From Apoda limacodes (lineage: Eukaryota > Arthropoda > Insecta > Lepidoptera > Limacodidae): 64,000 bases of DNA. Both the position numbers and the translations under genes were made by a program. Position 1 is the stretch's first letter. Each line of letters opens with the position of its first letter. Where the stretch lies: assembly GCA_946406115.1 (NCBI GenBank), contig OX291545.1, positions 15,700,001 through 15,764,000 on the forward strand, given 5' to 3'. Under the pieces are notes generated by a model. The model had not been told where the DNA came from and searched no databases. It worked only from the letters and a program-made list of their open reading frames with translations. Of the stretch, positions 1 through 10,139 are shown one piece after another.

Positions 1-355
1 ATAAATTTGCTGTAGGTAATATTTTTACACGAATTTAGAGTTCCAAATGGTTTAATATTTTGGGACAGTTATTTTGATACAATTACACATTTTAGAAACC
101 TTTTAATACTGAAAGTACAGATATTTTAAATATCATATTTTCAAGAGGGATAAAACTGGTCGACAGCTGTTAAGTGTATTATAACTAGCGCCAGTGTTAA
201 ATTATTCTGTCAAGTATTCTAATATTAGCATAACGCTTTTGTTGTTACAAAATAGCCACCATGATTGAAGTTGTAAGTATATGGCTATAGCGGTATAACT
301 TTACATTTATTTTGCGTTTTTGGTAAAATTGAAGCCATTATTTATGTCGGTTGGT
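1..355. other. AT-rich spacer, nothing recognised
   Basis: I see no open frame of note, RNA gene or recognisable repeat here. The stretch is AT-rich and looks like intergenic or intronic DNA. Confidence 0.6.
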
Positions 356-460
356 CTTTCTTCTTTACGGTTCCGTGCCTAAAAGTGAAAATCAAAACCC
401 TGTTACTGTTACTCTGATGTCAGTCTATCTGTCAATCCGCGTTTCAAGGGTCTCCAGCTC
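356..460. repeat. Fragment of a 'ggttccgt' lepidopteran repeat
   Basis: The words 'acggttccgtgcctaaaag' and then 'gtcagtctatctgtcaatcc' match the layout of one end of the repeat family seen more fully at 16.67-17.08 and 36.3-37.0 kb. There a 'ggttccgt' end is followed within about 70 bases by a 'ctgtctgtc' stretch. Only this end is present. The class (SINE or DNA element) cannot be decided here. Confidence 0.45.
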
Positions 461-648
461 ATAAAGCTCAGAAACGAAAATATACAAATAGAACGCCATC
501 ATTTTTTCTTTAAACTATACATATTGTAAATAGGTAATGTGCACAAGAAATAAATATAGGTAACGTTAGCTTATATTTGATTGATACCTTTAAAAAGGAT
601 CACCAAAAATTACATACAAAGTTCCAAATTCAAATTAACGCTATCAAA

Positions 649-728
649 ACACTAAGGTGGCAAACAAGCTTGTAGTCTGCTTAATGGAAAGTGCTTACCG
701 TAGCCTATGGACGCTTGCAACACCACTG
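649..728 (-). repeat. LINE 3' tail fragment ('ccactaaggtggcaaac' family)
   Basis: This contains 'cactaaggtggcaaacaag' and 'tagcctatggacgcttgca', which recur at 13.0, 18.8, 36.2, 45.2, 53.7, 57.7 and 59.9 kb. Where the family is well preserved, the plus strand starts with poly(T), so the element lies on the minus strand with a 3' poly(A). That fits the 3' end of a non-LTR retrotransposon. This copy has lost its poly(T) and has several changes. Confidence 0.6.
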
Positions 729-2004
729 TTGTTACAAATAGAAAGATTGAAATGATACTTTTCAGACATAACGGTAGTCCCGTTTAACGAGTATTCCGAA
801 TTCCCCACTTTACAGAAGAAACAATTAGGTAAAATAATGTTGTGAAGATGACTCCCCTGCAAATGAGTGTTAAAAAAAGTTTTGAGGATCATTTCGAACA
901 AGGTACAGGTGATGCAGGTACGATTATTAAAGACATTACTTTAAAATATGAAGAAGTTTATTAAAATCCTCATATTTTCTCAAGATTCAACACTATCGAA
1001 TGGTGTAATAATACAGTGTGTGTGTTTTTTATTGAAATCAACGGGTTAGATAATCGGGTAAGATCATTGATTTTTCAAAAATCCAATGATACAGTTTTAG
1101 TTTTCATCAAAATCGGGCCCAAAACTTCTTTTAGCACTTTCCGCTATTTCTCATAGTTTCGAATGTGGCCATGCACGCCCACTTGAAAAAATCATGCTGT
1201 ATATAGATATTGTATTATAAAAAGTAGTGAAATATTCATTTACAAAATTCAGTAACTCATATAAAATGATCGAATACAGCCTCGAATAAGCCTTTTGTTG
1301 GGCGCATTATATTTTGGAGCATCTAGTGGATGTTGTGAGATTGAAGTAAAGGATGCTTCTAAACTACGTCTGCTGGGAGCAGTCATTATATTGAGACTAC
1401 GAGCAACAACTATTGAGACAACAATAGTACACTACAATACTTTTATTGGGAAACTTTCAACTAGTAAGTTTTTCTTATTTAGTGCCACTATCTATTGTAT
1501 CTATTATACTCGTATCTATACAATGTACATATTAACTGCCAATCAATTTTATTTTGCATTGGTTTGTTCTAATTAGACCTTTGAAGGTATAGATTGTATG
1601 ATGTTACACCTTAAACAGTTTTTAATGCTGTGAGTCCTTTTGAAAATATGATTTTTTTAATGCAAAAATAATATCTGCACTTTTCATAACACACAATTTA
1701 ATACAGCAAAAAGGTGACTGGTAACGTAAACGATTAGCTGAAGTTTAAAAGCAGTTATGGCGTTACGGTCACAGGTTCTGCCTATGGCCTTATTGAAATA
1801 ATTAGATGCTATGCGTCCTCTCAAAAATATCTTAGGGTAAGACGACTGCCAATTTCTGCCTTCAGCTTTATCAAGTGACGTTGCCAAATAAATGGATCTC
1901 TAGTGAACTCTTATAAGCTCTTTGCTATTACTTAACGTGATGTATTAAAATAATGTGAATTAATTGCTGCTGCATGTTTTCTGAATTATTTGATGCCATT
2001 TACA
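729..2004. other. AT-rich spacer, nothing recognised
   Basis: There are short open frames near 1295-1576 (plus) and 1684-1887 (minus), but their composition is that of random AT-rich sequence and they show no motif. I see no repeat that recurs elsewhere in the window. Confidence 0.55.
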
Positions 2005-2978
2005 TGTCAGGGGTATTCATTTCCAAATACACGGGTCCGCGACCCTGGCCTCCCTAGCTACTACTAATTTTCCCCATTTCGTTCCAACAGTAGTATCCCC
2101 CCCTTTCGACGTATCCCACTCATTATTAGATTTCAATTTTCCAAAAATTATCACATCCCAACCCTTACTCCTTGTTCCCTTCTATTATCCGATAGGGGTT
2201 GTCGGGCAGCAGCGACCCCCTATAAAACTACTGCGCTCGCCAACCCGCTTGCCAGGCGTGGCGAGAATGGCAAACCCACCAACTATATGAACGGCACAAA
2301 CAACAAACGGCCCCTAGTCCCCGGCAGCCCTGCTAGTCCAGGCTACGGTAGCGGCCTTGGTAACGGCGGGGCAGGGGGTGCGAAGAATCCCCGGCTACCA
2401 ACACCGACGACTGGACCTGGCAACCTACAATGCACGTACGCTGAGGGCCGACGAGAAAATAGTAGAAACTGCGTACTATTTTCTCGTCCTTAATACCCCA
2501 ATGCTTGAAGACAAAAGTCTTCACCCAGTGTGTGTTGCCAGTAATGACTTACGGCACTGAGACGTGGCCGCTAACTATGGGCCCTATACGAAAGCTCAAG
2601 GTCGCTCAGCGGGCGATGGAAAGAGCTTGATCGGAGTTTCTCTACGTGATCGAATCAGAAATTAGGAAATCCGTAGGAGAACTAAAGTCGCCGACATAGC
2701 TCACCGTATCGCAAAGCTGAAGTAGCAATGGGCAGGCCACATAGCTCGAAGAACCGATGGCCGATGGGGGAAGAAGGTTCTCGAGTGGCGACCACGAACC
2801 GGAAAGCGCAGCATGGGACGCCCCGCCCCCCCCCCCCGCTAGATGGACAGATGACCTTGTAAAGGTAGCGGGGAGCCGTTGGTTACAGGCGGCACAGAGT
2901 CGCACGCTGTGGAGAAAGTTAGATGAGGCCTATGCCCAGCAGTGGACGTCAATGGGCTTATATGATGATGATGATGAT
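2005..2978 (+). mobile_element. Internally deleted RTE-clade non-LTR retrotransposon
   Basis: RTE elements encode an endonuclease/reverse transcriptase and end in short tandem repeats. Here a GC-richer 5' leader (about 2030-2285) leads into a start of the endonuclease (frame at 2357: 'LATYNARTLRADEKIV', near 2420-2470). The sequence then jumps straight to the C-terminal end: a 'PVMTYGTETWPLTMG'-like block at about 2540-2585, then 'RWTDDLVKVAGSRWLQAAQS' and 'LWRKLDEAYAQQW' at about 2840-2950, and a 3' (atg)n tail at 2962-2978. The middle of the endonuclease and the whole catalytic reverse transcriptase are missing. Frameshifts and stops also break the C-terminal part. A 12-base C run at 2826-2837 and a hairpin at 2450-2488 sit inside. 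The copy is dead and could move only with help from a full-length relative. The RTE call follows from the C-terminal block and the trinucleotide tail. Confidence 0.8.
2450..2488. repeat. Perfect 15-bp inverted repeat with 9-nt loop
   Basis: The left arm 'gacgagaaaatagta' (2450-2464) is matched exactly in reverse complement by 2474-2488, with the loop 'gaaactgcg'. The left arm belongs to the RTE endonuclease start. The right arm lies exactly where the element jumps to its C-terminal part, so the hairpin marks the internal deletion junction. Confidence 0.95.
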
Positions 2979-3261
2979 TTACATTTGCAATATTTGCAAT
3001 TTTCCAGCAATTATGAAGTTCGAGCTGGAAAGTCGTTTACTTTATTAAACGATTTCTCTCCATTTTGTAAAAATATTTAAAAAAACATACAGGAAGAGAG
3101 CTAAGCGAGTATATTAGTTTTATATTAAATCTGTTTATCGTCGCCTTAATATTGTTATGTGGTAATTAAAATTTACCGAGTAAAGGAGTTTTGTTATGTT
3201 TTTATATTTGCAAATACTCATGTGTAATCTACTCAGTGGATCAACCAAAAAACGACATTTA

Positions 3262-3470
3262 TGTCGGTGGTGGCCGAGTGTGTACGGTGCCTGCTTCCTG
3301 TTCTATAGAGCGGAGGTTCGAGCCCGACGTGTACCACTGAGATTTTGTCTTAACTTCTCAATTATATTGTTGGTAATACACACCACCGGCTTCTTAGTGA
3401 AGGAAAACTTTGCGATGAAAACCGCATGCCTCAAAAAACAGGCATACATCAAGGATTTTTATTCTTTTAT
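3262..3470 (+). mobile_element. tRNA-derived SINE
   Basis: A tRNA-like head carries a box A-like 'tggccgagtg' at 3271-3280 and a box B 'ggttcgagccc' at 3315-3325, the two internal RNA polymerase III promoter elements at a plausible spacing of 44 bases. The body runs through 'acacaccaccggcttctta' to about 3470. A decayed relative at 60346-60490 shares the box B region and the 'cacacca(c/t)tggctt' body block, which supports a dispersed family. SINEs encode no protein and use a partner LINE for mobility. No clean target duplication is visible. Confidence 0.7.
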
Positions 3471-3599
3471 AGTTTTTAAATAGCGAAGTAAAATCATCTA
3501 AATATGTGTACTTGCCAAAAATTTGGTAATATGTATACTTTAATTTTCCTTAACTATAATTTTAAAGCTTTATTCGTTTGTTAAATAACAATAAAGTTG

Positions 3600-3935
3600 C
3601 TGTTGTTTTTTTTTGTTGTCTCAGTCAATTACGCCCCACTGCAGGTGCACTGGCCACTCTTTGGGAAAGGCGGCTTAAACTATATAGTACATCCGCGCTG
3701 GCCTAAGCCGAATTGGCAAACTTCGGTCAAGCTAGTGGCCACTCGACTGTCAGAGTTTTGAAGCCACCCGTTGCACAAGGCCTTTGACTTTGCTTAAAGA
3801 CTGCTTTCGTAATATGAGAACAGCCAGGACTGATGGTTTAACATGCCACTAAGCAGTCACCCATCCAAATACTGATCACGCCTCACGTTGCTGAACTTCG
3901 CTTATCGTTTCCGATAGAGGGATGCGACTGGGCCA
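3600..3935 (-). mobile_element. 5S rRNA-derived SINE
   Basis: Read on the minus strand, 3932 to 3853 contains 'gaagttcagcaacgtgaggc' and 'agtatttggatgggtgact'. These are the internal control region of 5S rRNA (box A-like and box C-like parts), slightly mutated. A non-5S body follows down to about 3640, and an A-rich end ('acaacaaaaaaaaacaac' on the minus strand) near 3600-3620 looks like a degenerate tail. A second 5S-like piece is at 27106-27190, and both share the unusual lead-in 'tcggaaacgataag' or 'tcagaaacgataag'. It is not a functional 5S gene, because the normal 5' part and 3' end are missing. Confidence 0.7.
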
Positions 3936-4125
3936 AGAGCTCCTTCCTATTTACTCTAATCCTCAGTATAGAAGTTGCGGCGATGGGCTAACCCCTTGTC
4001 ACGCAGGACTAAAGGAGAGACGAGGTCGTCACATTACGGTGTAGGTTTGTCCAGCCACTGCTTACCGCCATCTGGGATCAAAAATTGAAAAGATTTACGT
4101 ACATACATGTTATACATACAAAGTA
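3936..4125 (+). repeat. Unclassified repeat, copy 1 (partner at 31.85 kb)
   Basis: The blocks 'cgcaggactaaag', 'ttacggtgtaggtttgtcca', 'gccatctgggat' and 'gaaaagatttacgtacatac' line up in order with 31850-31995. The two copies are diverged by substitutions and small indels. It may be the 3' part of a SINE or LINE. No coding sequence is visible. Confidence 0.55.
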
Positions 4126-5936
4126 CTTTCTTTTTATAATATTATTATAGATTAAAATCTTAAACTGTTTAAAATTCTTAAAAGCAATCAATGGTTTTCC
4201 AGCCACTTTCACGACTTCCTGTCATGCGAGGTCCAACTCACACTTCATCTTATTTATATCTTATAAATAAATAAATAAAAAAAAAAAAAAAAATCTGCGC
4301 GATAGAAACCTAATACTTCATTATTTTGTTTTCTTATCACTAGCTGTATTCTGTTTCGCGACAAACTCTAGAAGAGGTGACCAGATTTTATTCCGTGTCA
4401 TAAATCTACTAAAACCGACATATGGCGATATACCCAAACCACGTAAACATTTTTATGTTTGTAACAATATTTTTCTTCCTTGAAGCTCGGTACTGATTAT
4501 AATAAAAATTTAAAAAGTAGCAGTCACTAGAAGCATAACTTTAGCAAAGTATTAAGTAGCAATTAAAACATGTTTTTTTTTAGATAAGCCTAAGTTTTTT
4601 GCTTTTAATGTTCTCATGCAGAGTCAACATTAGGAGAATTCCGGGCAAAGCCAATACCCCGGGTAAAGCGATAAAAATATCTATTGAAAAGTTTAACTAG
4701 ATATTGCTATAGTCTTAAAGCAGCTTGTCAGATCAAGCGATGGCTGACGCATCGTGATACATATGTAATACATCGCGGTAAGATTTTGTAAACAAAAAAA
4801 TAAGTTTAAGTCATTTATTATGAGTTTCAGTAAGTTATTGATATTAGTTGTAGTGTTACCTAAGCGCTGTAAGTCATTTTTCCATGAAAATGTTGTTGCT
4901 TTAAAGTTTCGTTGGAGTCAACATATTTATTTACTATCTGAATCGTACCTTTTACGTATTGGTTTCGGGCGTGTTGCAAGTGATTTAGATAAAGTGGATA
5001 GGGGCAAAGCGGATTGGCCATTCTTTATAAATAATTAATAATTTTACGACGAGAAGATGAAGATTGCTTAAAAAGTTTCTAGTCATAAATGCAACTGCCA
5101 TGTTAAAACCAAATAACTAAAATCAATGGTAAAAAAAATATCTATGCTTTGAGAAATACACATACCCACCAATGCTCACCATGTGAATATTGGATTTAGT
5201 GCAGCCAGTTAAAAAAAAGGTTGGCCTATTAAGGTTGCACCGCCTACGGAGTCTATGGTACCTGTACCTATACTAATTATGTGATGGATGGGATTAATTA
5301 TTCTTAGTTTACATACACCTGGATTGCGTATCCACTTTACCTGAGAGGATCGGGTAAAGCGGATAATTTCCATTACTTTAACTTTTCGATTTCAAATAAA
5401 CTCAACTATTACAATTTATTTATTAATTCAAATACTGTAAAATTAAAAATATACCCGTACTTGATTTTATCCACTTTTTCTGGACTGACTAGATAATTTC
5501 AATTCAAGGGATGGAAGGAAACAGCGCTTGTCGGGTTAGCTTGTTGGTATTAACGACAGCAGTACAATTTCAAATTAAATATAACATATATTGATTTGCC
5601 TATTTCACTGACTTTGTATTTATTGTCCTATTATTTTCATTCTTAGTTTTTATTTATCGTAGTTACTGTTTATCTAAAACATTCTACTATATTATCGAAC
5701 TATTTTATCCCTGTCTGTTATGTACGATTAAAGGAGAGAAACTGTGAAGTAATTTTTGCCTCAGAATATGTTGTCTAGCCACTATAAGACATATTTATAT
5801 ATGCAACTACAAATTTTTTTTTAACTTAAACTTAACTCTTGTATTGCGCATTATAACTTCATTAGTTTAATAATTAATGCTTTAAATTTTATATTCAAAT
5901 TATTTCAGATGTATGTATTACAGTAATTTGTAAAAG
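4126..5936. other. AT-rich spacer, little recognised
   Basis: Nothing gene-like is visible. There is a simple A-rich run at about 4262-4293. The phrase 'gggtaaagcg' or a close variant recurs at about 4663, 5003 and 5353, possibly remnants of an old local duplication. The open frame at 4820-5038 (72 codons) has no recognisable motif. Confidence 0.5.
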
Positions 5937-6072
5937 AGAATAGTGTTATAAGGAAGGAACTGGTTCCTGACACACAGCTCGCGCTAGTTTAGGAACCAGG
6001 ATGCCATTTATAGTCCTGTGTATGGTTTTTTTTGATCCAATAAAGAATTTATTTATTTATTTATTATTTACG
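5937..6072 (+). mobile_element. 3' end of a non-LTR element with (attt)n tail
   Basis: A short stem ('ctggttcct' at 5960-5968 with 'aggaaccag' at 5991-5999) is followed by 'gccatttatagtcctgtgta', a polyadenylation-type 'aataaa' at 6039-6044 and a tail of 'attt' repeats to about 6070. A 3' hairpin, AATAAA and a simple-repeat tail make up the usual end of a 5'-truncated LINE. No coding part remains, so the clade cannot be named. Confidence 0.65.
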
Positions 6073-6603
6073 TGGTTCTTACCACGGTTGATCAAAGATT
6101 TAACGACACAAAAAAATCGACCATCGCTAAACATTTACCAGAGTTGAGCAGTAATCATTGGATCAATTTCATAATTCGCTAATATTGTCGATAAAACACC
6201 AGGTGAGTCAGAGGCAATTGGAATTTCTTAAAAAAGGAATAGCATAAAGGAAAATAAGTTCAAATTGTTTAAGTTCACGAGTAGTGTCACCAGTGGGTAC
6301 TAGTGATAGTTTTGAGGTTAAGGTTGAGGTCCAACAAGTATCCGCTCTAAGCTCTACTATACAAAAGATCTACGAAAACAGGATCCATGGACTCTTATTT
6401 TACACAAAATCTACAATTTAAGATATGTTTTTTTCATTTAAAGTTACACAGCTCACACTTTTTTTTATAATTTAGGTGGACTATAGTCCAATATAGGTGT
6501 AGCCTATATTTTTCATCTTTGTACATAAAATTACGCAAATTCTGCCGAAATCCTTATATCTCTGTATTAAGTAAGCGGTTTAGGTTTCAGGATCTCAATA
6601 TAC
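6073..6603. other. Spacer, nothing recognised
   Basis: AT-rich sequence without a clear open frame or a repeat that recurs in the window. Confidence 0.5.
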
Positions 6604-7045
6604 ACAAAAAAAAAACCGGCCAAGTGCGAGTCTGGCTCGCGCACCGAGGGTTCCGTGCAAACTTTTTATTATTATTTTTTTTTTTTTTTAAATATTTTTA
6701 TTAAATGATGTAACTAAAAATTTACGGCTTTCGCAATTTTTCCTTTATCTATACTATAAGACGTTGCTCGGTACCAAATTTAAAGATTCTGAGTTCATGG
6801 GAAGAACCCTGTGTGTTTTGATTTCCTTGCGAGTTTCGAAAATTTGCGCCATAAACGGCTGTATCTTTTGATTGCGTTGCCTTAGAAGTTTGATTTTTTC
6901 ACAGCTCCAAGGGACAGTAGACCTGAGTATTTGATATAAATTTTAGATTGATACCTCCACGTGTTTCTGAGAAAAAGGGTCTTGACAGACGGATAGACAG
7001 ACGGACAACAAAGTGATCCTAGACATATACAGGCGTAATCCAAAA
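6604..7045 (+). repeat. Lepidopteran 'aagtgcgagtc' interspersed repeat
   Basis: This starts with an A run and 'accggccaagtgcgagtctg', then 'cgcaccgagggttccgt', and ends near 'gacagacggacaacaaagtg' and 'atcctagac'. The same two ends in the same order occur at 42700-43460, and 16665-17075 carries the reverse arrangement. This family is very common in butterflies and moths. It is non-coding. A T run of about 14 bases lies near 6677. Confidence 0.7.
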
Positions 7046-7777
7046 ATTATGCTAAATAATGCTATAAACGGGTCTACAGACCCTAAATAATGTGTTTTAA
7101 TAAATCAAAAATACTATATAGTACCAGTTTCTATTCCATATTTTATCTTGAATAGTTCGATTCGAAAAACGTCCAGTGCAAAATTTAGGAACCCTCCGAA
7201 ACAAGTGCAGAGATTTACTATGTACTGAAAGAAAATTTTATTATGAATTCAATTCCATTTATACTTTCAAGGCAGACCTTGGGTAACATAAATTATGCTG
7301 CGGTTACCAATGGGGAATATCCTTCCTCAAGCTAACTTAAAGTTTGTGAAAATTTTTGTCGCAGCATATTAAAATCATTTAATACTTTTATACTTCAGGG
7401 CAAGGGATGGACGGACAGAACAATAGTCACATTTAAATAACGCCGGATAATAAAACAGCTAAATATAAAATACTTTGTTCAATTAAATCAAAATTTTGTA
7501 AAGTATTTTGTTAAAACTCATGCTCGTTATTTGTATTGTGAACATTTATTTCAAACTTAATTTAAATTAAGTTGAAAATAATACTTCATTTTAAAAATTC
7601 TCATTCATCGACTTGATTATTTCATTTATCAAACAAGAGCGACGCCAGTTTTAACAACTTAAAAAAAAACCTCTATAAATAGGATAAAAAAGAAATTGTT
7701 CTAAGATATCAGCTTTACTAAGCCTTTATCTCTTTGTCTTTAAAAATACTGGTGACTATCTAGTGTATCTTACATAC
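7046..7777. other. Spacer, nothing recognised
   Basis: AT-rich DNA with no open frame of interest and no repeat shared with the rest of the window that I can see. Confidence 0.5.
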
Positions 7778-7782
7778 CGATG

Positions 7783-7858
7783 GGCACTAGCCACTGAAAG
7801 TCAGGGGGAGGCATTGGCATGTAGCGTGGACATAGCAAAGGCTTACGATACTCCAGCA
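7783..7858 (+). pseudogene. Reverse transcriptase scrap, CR1/Jockey-like LINE
   Basis: The plus frame reads 'ALATESQGEALACSVDIAKA' and then 'YD', which resembles the block around the first catalytic aspartate of non-LTR reverse transcriptases (usually '..VSLDIAKAFDRVW'). About 25 codons remain before the similarity ends. It sits just upstream of the tandem duplication. The fragment is too short to name the clade with certainty. Confidence 0.55.
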
Positions 7859-7995
7859 ACCAAATAGAGTACTTTGCCTACCCTTATTCGTGTTTTTTGT
7901 CCTAATGTGAATCTACTCTTGGGTCCTTGCAAAGTGAAACGCTAGCTGGGCACCCTGAATGGAACAGATCATTTGTTCTCTTAGAGTGCAAAAAA

Positions 7996-10139
7996 CTTTC
8001 ACACCATTTCAATATGGCGACTATAGTTTTGATTGCTGGTCAGAAAAGTTCGTTGCACCTTTAATTTATTTTAGCTATGAGTCAGATTTTCGCCTCCGAG
8101 GAAAATATTAAGTAATGGGTGGCGAGTAAAATAAGCAGACTAAGTTTTATATTCCAAAAGCACCGCCGTTAAAAAACAGGATTTAAAATTGATTGTTGTA
8201 AATATATCAATAGTATCTATAAGTAAAAGTTATTATAAAAATATAATATCAAGCACTTTACGCTTATTATCCACGTTATTTTTAGTTTTAGAATTATTGA
8301 AAATTATGGACGTATATTAAGTTAGTAGACTTTCTATGGCTGATGAATAAAATTCAATAATTAAAAATTATTTACTGCTTTTCAGTTCAATTTGCTACTA
8401 AAGCGTGTTTTAAGTTGTCTTAAGCTATTTTTTTTTATGTTAAGTCTTAAGTTTGATAAACAGTAATAGTATTCAAGATACGTGATATTTAGTATATCTT
8501 ACTCGAAAGTATATCTTAATTATTTTATTAGTGTTCTCGTAACTTAGACATTTCATCCAATACATCACCACTCGGCCCTGCAGCACGAAAACGCACTTGG
8601 GAGAGGGAGTCACATGGTGGCGGGTCAATTAAATTTTTCGATTTTTCAAATAAATTAGACGTCTTGCAGTGGATGAAAATTGCGTTAAAAGATTCCTATC
8701 CATACATATACATAGATTTCAATCAAAATTAGACATAGCAGCCATCTTGTAAAATGGTAAAACTCATTTTGTTTTTCAAAAATCGCGATCGCCATACTCT
8801 GCCGTGGCCAGATATCGATTTTTGTCTTAATCACAAAACATACACATTTGAGGAGGGGATTCTATGTGGTGAGTGGTTAATAGGGGAACACTCCGAAGCC
8901 TCGTACCTACGCGGAGTTCGGCCTCTGGCTTCACTCGCGGCACGGCCTCGGCTTCTTAGAAGAGGGTCACAGGGGGAATTAAGATATTTTTTTTTATTGT
9001 CATCGGTCAATACGTGCGCAAATTTTCAAATCAATTAGACGTCTTGAAGTGGGTAAAAATTGAGTTGAAAGATTCCGTTACATAGATACATACAGGTCAA
9101 GCTAATAAAAGCGTATTAATACGGCACATTTCGTTTAAAATATAAAAATCTTATTACCACAGGGAGTCAACCAGATAAAAACGTTATTTATATTCTTCCT
9201 TTTGTACTACACATATTTTAACGATTACTTTAAGAACCCAGAATAAATACTTGTTATGTTAATAAAGTTATATTCATTGTAGAAGCTTTGTTAAATACAT
9301 AATGCTAGTTAATTTAGATTCTACATGTCAATGAATTAAAAAGATATGGATATATAGATATTATACCAACACAGCTCTCCAATCCTTGGTCTCTTTAGAA
9401 ATATTTATTCTTTTTGGAAACGCACAAAACTATTTCACCCTCGTCACTGTTAACCAATATTGATTGACCTGACAAACAGTGAGGGCGGTTGTTGTTAAAT
9501 CCTCTCTAAGGATTTCACCTGATTTAAATATACGTACTTGTTACTATTTTTATGGTTCCGTACCTGATTACAATAGATTTAGATTACATTACTCTCATTA
9601 ATATATAATAAGGATATCTTTAGCCAAACTTAAGTTCGAAAACCATCTGTTTGTACCTATTGCATTAGTAATTCTAGACCGGCGCAATTTGGCTTATCAG
9701 ATCGACTCTACCCTTGTCTTCCAAGTAATGAGTCCAGACCTTTGTGGTTACAATATTCCACATTTACATTAATTACTAGTTTTTGTGGGTATCGAACAAG
9801 AAACGATTGCACACGATGGTTTTTAATATTTCTAAACAGATTTCTAAATTTTAGGACTTGCTTTTTTGTTTTCGTTGACGTTTCAGCACTTATCATCTTC
9901 ACAAATGAAAACCGAATTGACTTTTTCTCAATAATGCATTTGCTACTACCAGATATGAGATGTTACTGTGATAATCTTTTCACACTAACAATTGAAGTAT
10001 AGCTTAATAAATCACTTTCTAATTTATCTTCCATCTCTTTTCCGTCGCCCACCACTGTGATTACGTAAAATGGACAATGCAACAAAGTTTTCTGACCTTC
10101 TGACCTTGGATGTTTGGTAGTTAGTGTCGTTGTAATTTC
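7996..10139. repeat. Tandem segmental duplication, copy A (2.14 kb)
   Basis: From 'tttcacaccatttcaatatg' at 7997 to 10139 this sequence is repeated head-to-tail starting at 10136-10140. Order is kept over the whole length ('gcctccgaggaaaatattaa', 'cactcggccctgcagcacga', 'gtcaacgaaaac' on the minus strand, and so on). Differences are scattered single bases and small indels, roughly a few per hundred by eye. Copy A has about 120 extra bases at 8837-8958 (GC-richer, with 'gcctcgtacctacgcggagt') that copy B lacks. No gene is recognised inside. Confidence 0.92.
9708..9902 (-). other. Small open frame kept in both duplication copies (A)
   Basis: The minus frame reads '..SAETSTKTKKQVLKFRNLF' and then '..HRVQSFLVRYPQKLVINVN..'. 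The copy B frame at 11728-11952 is the same apart from a few residues (Y to F, C to S) and a different N-terminal end. I recognise no family. It may be a chance frame inside an interspersed repeat. Confidence 0.25.
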
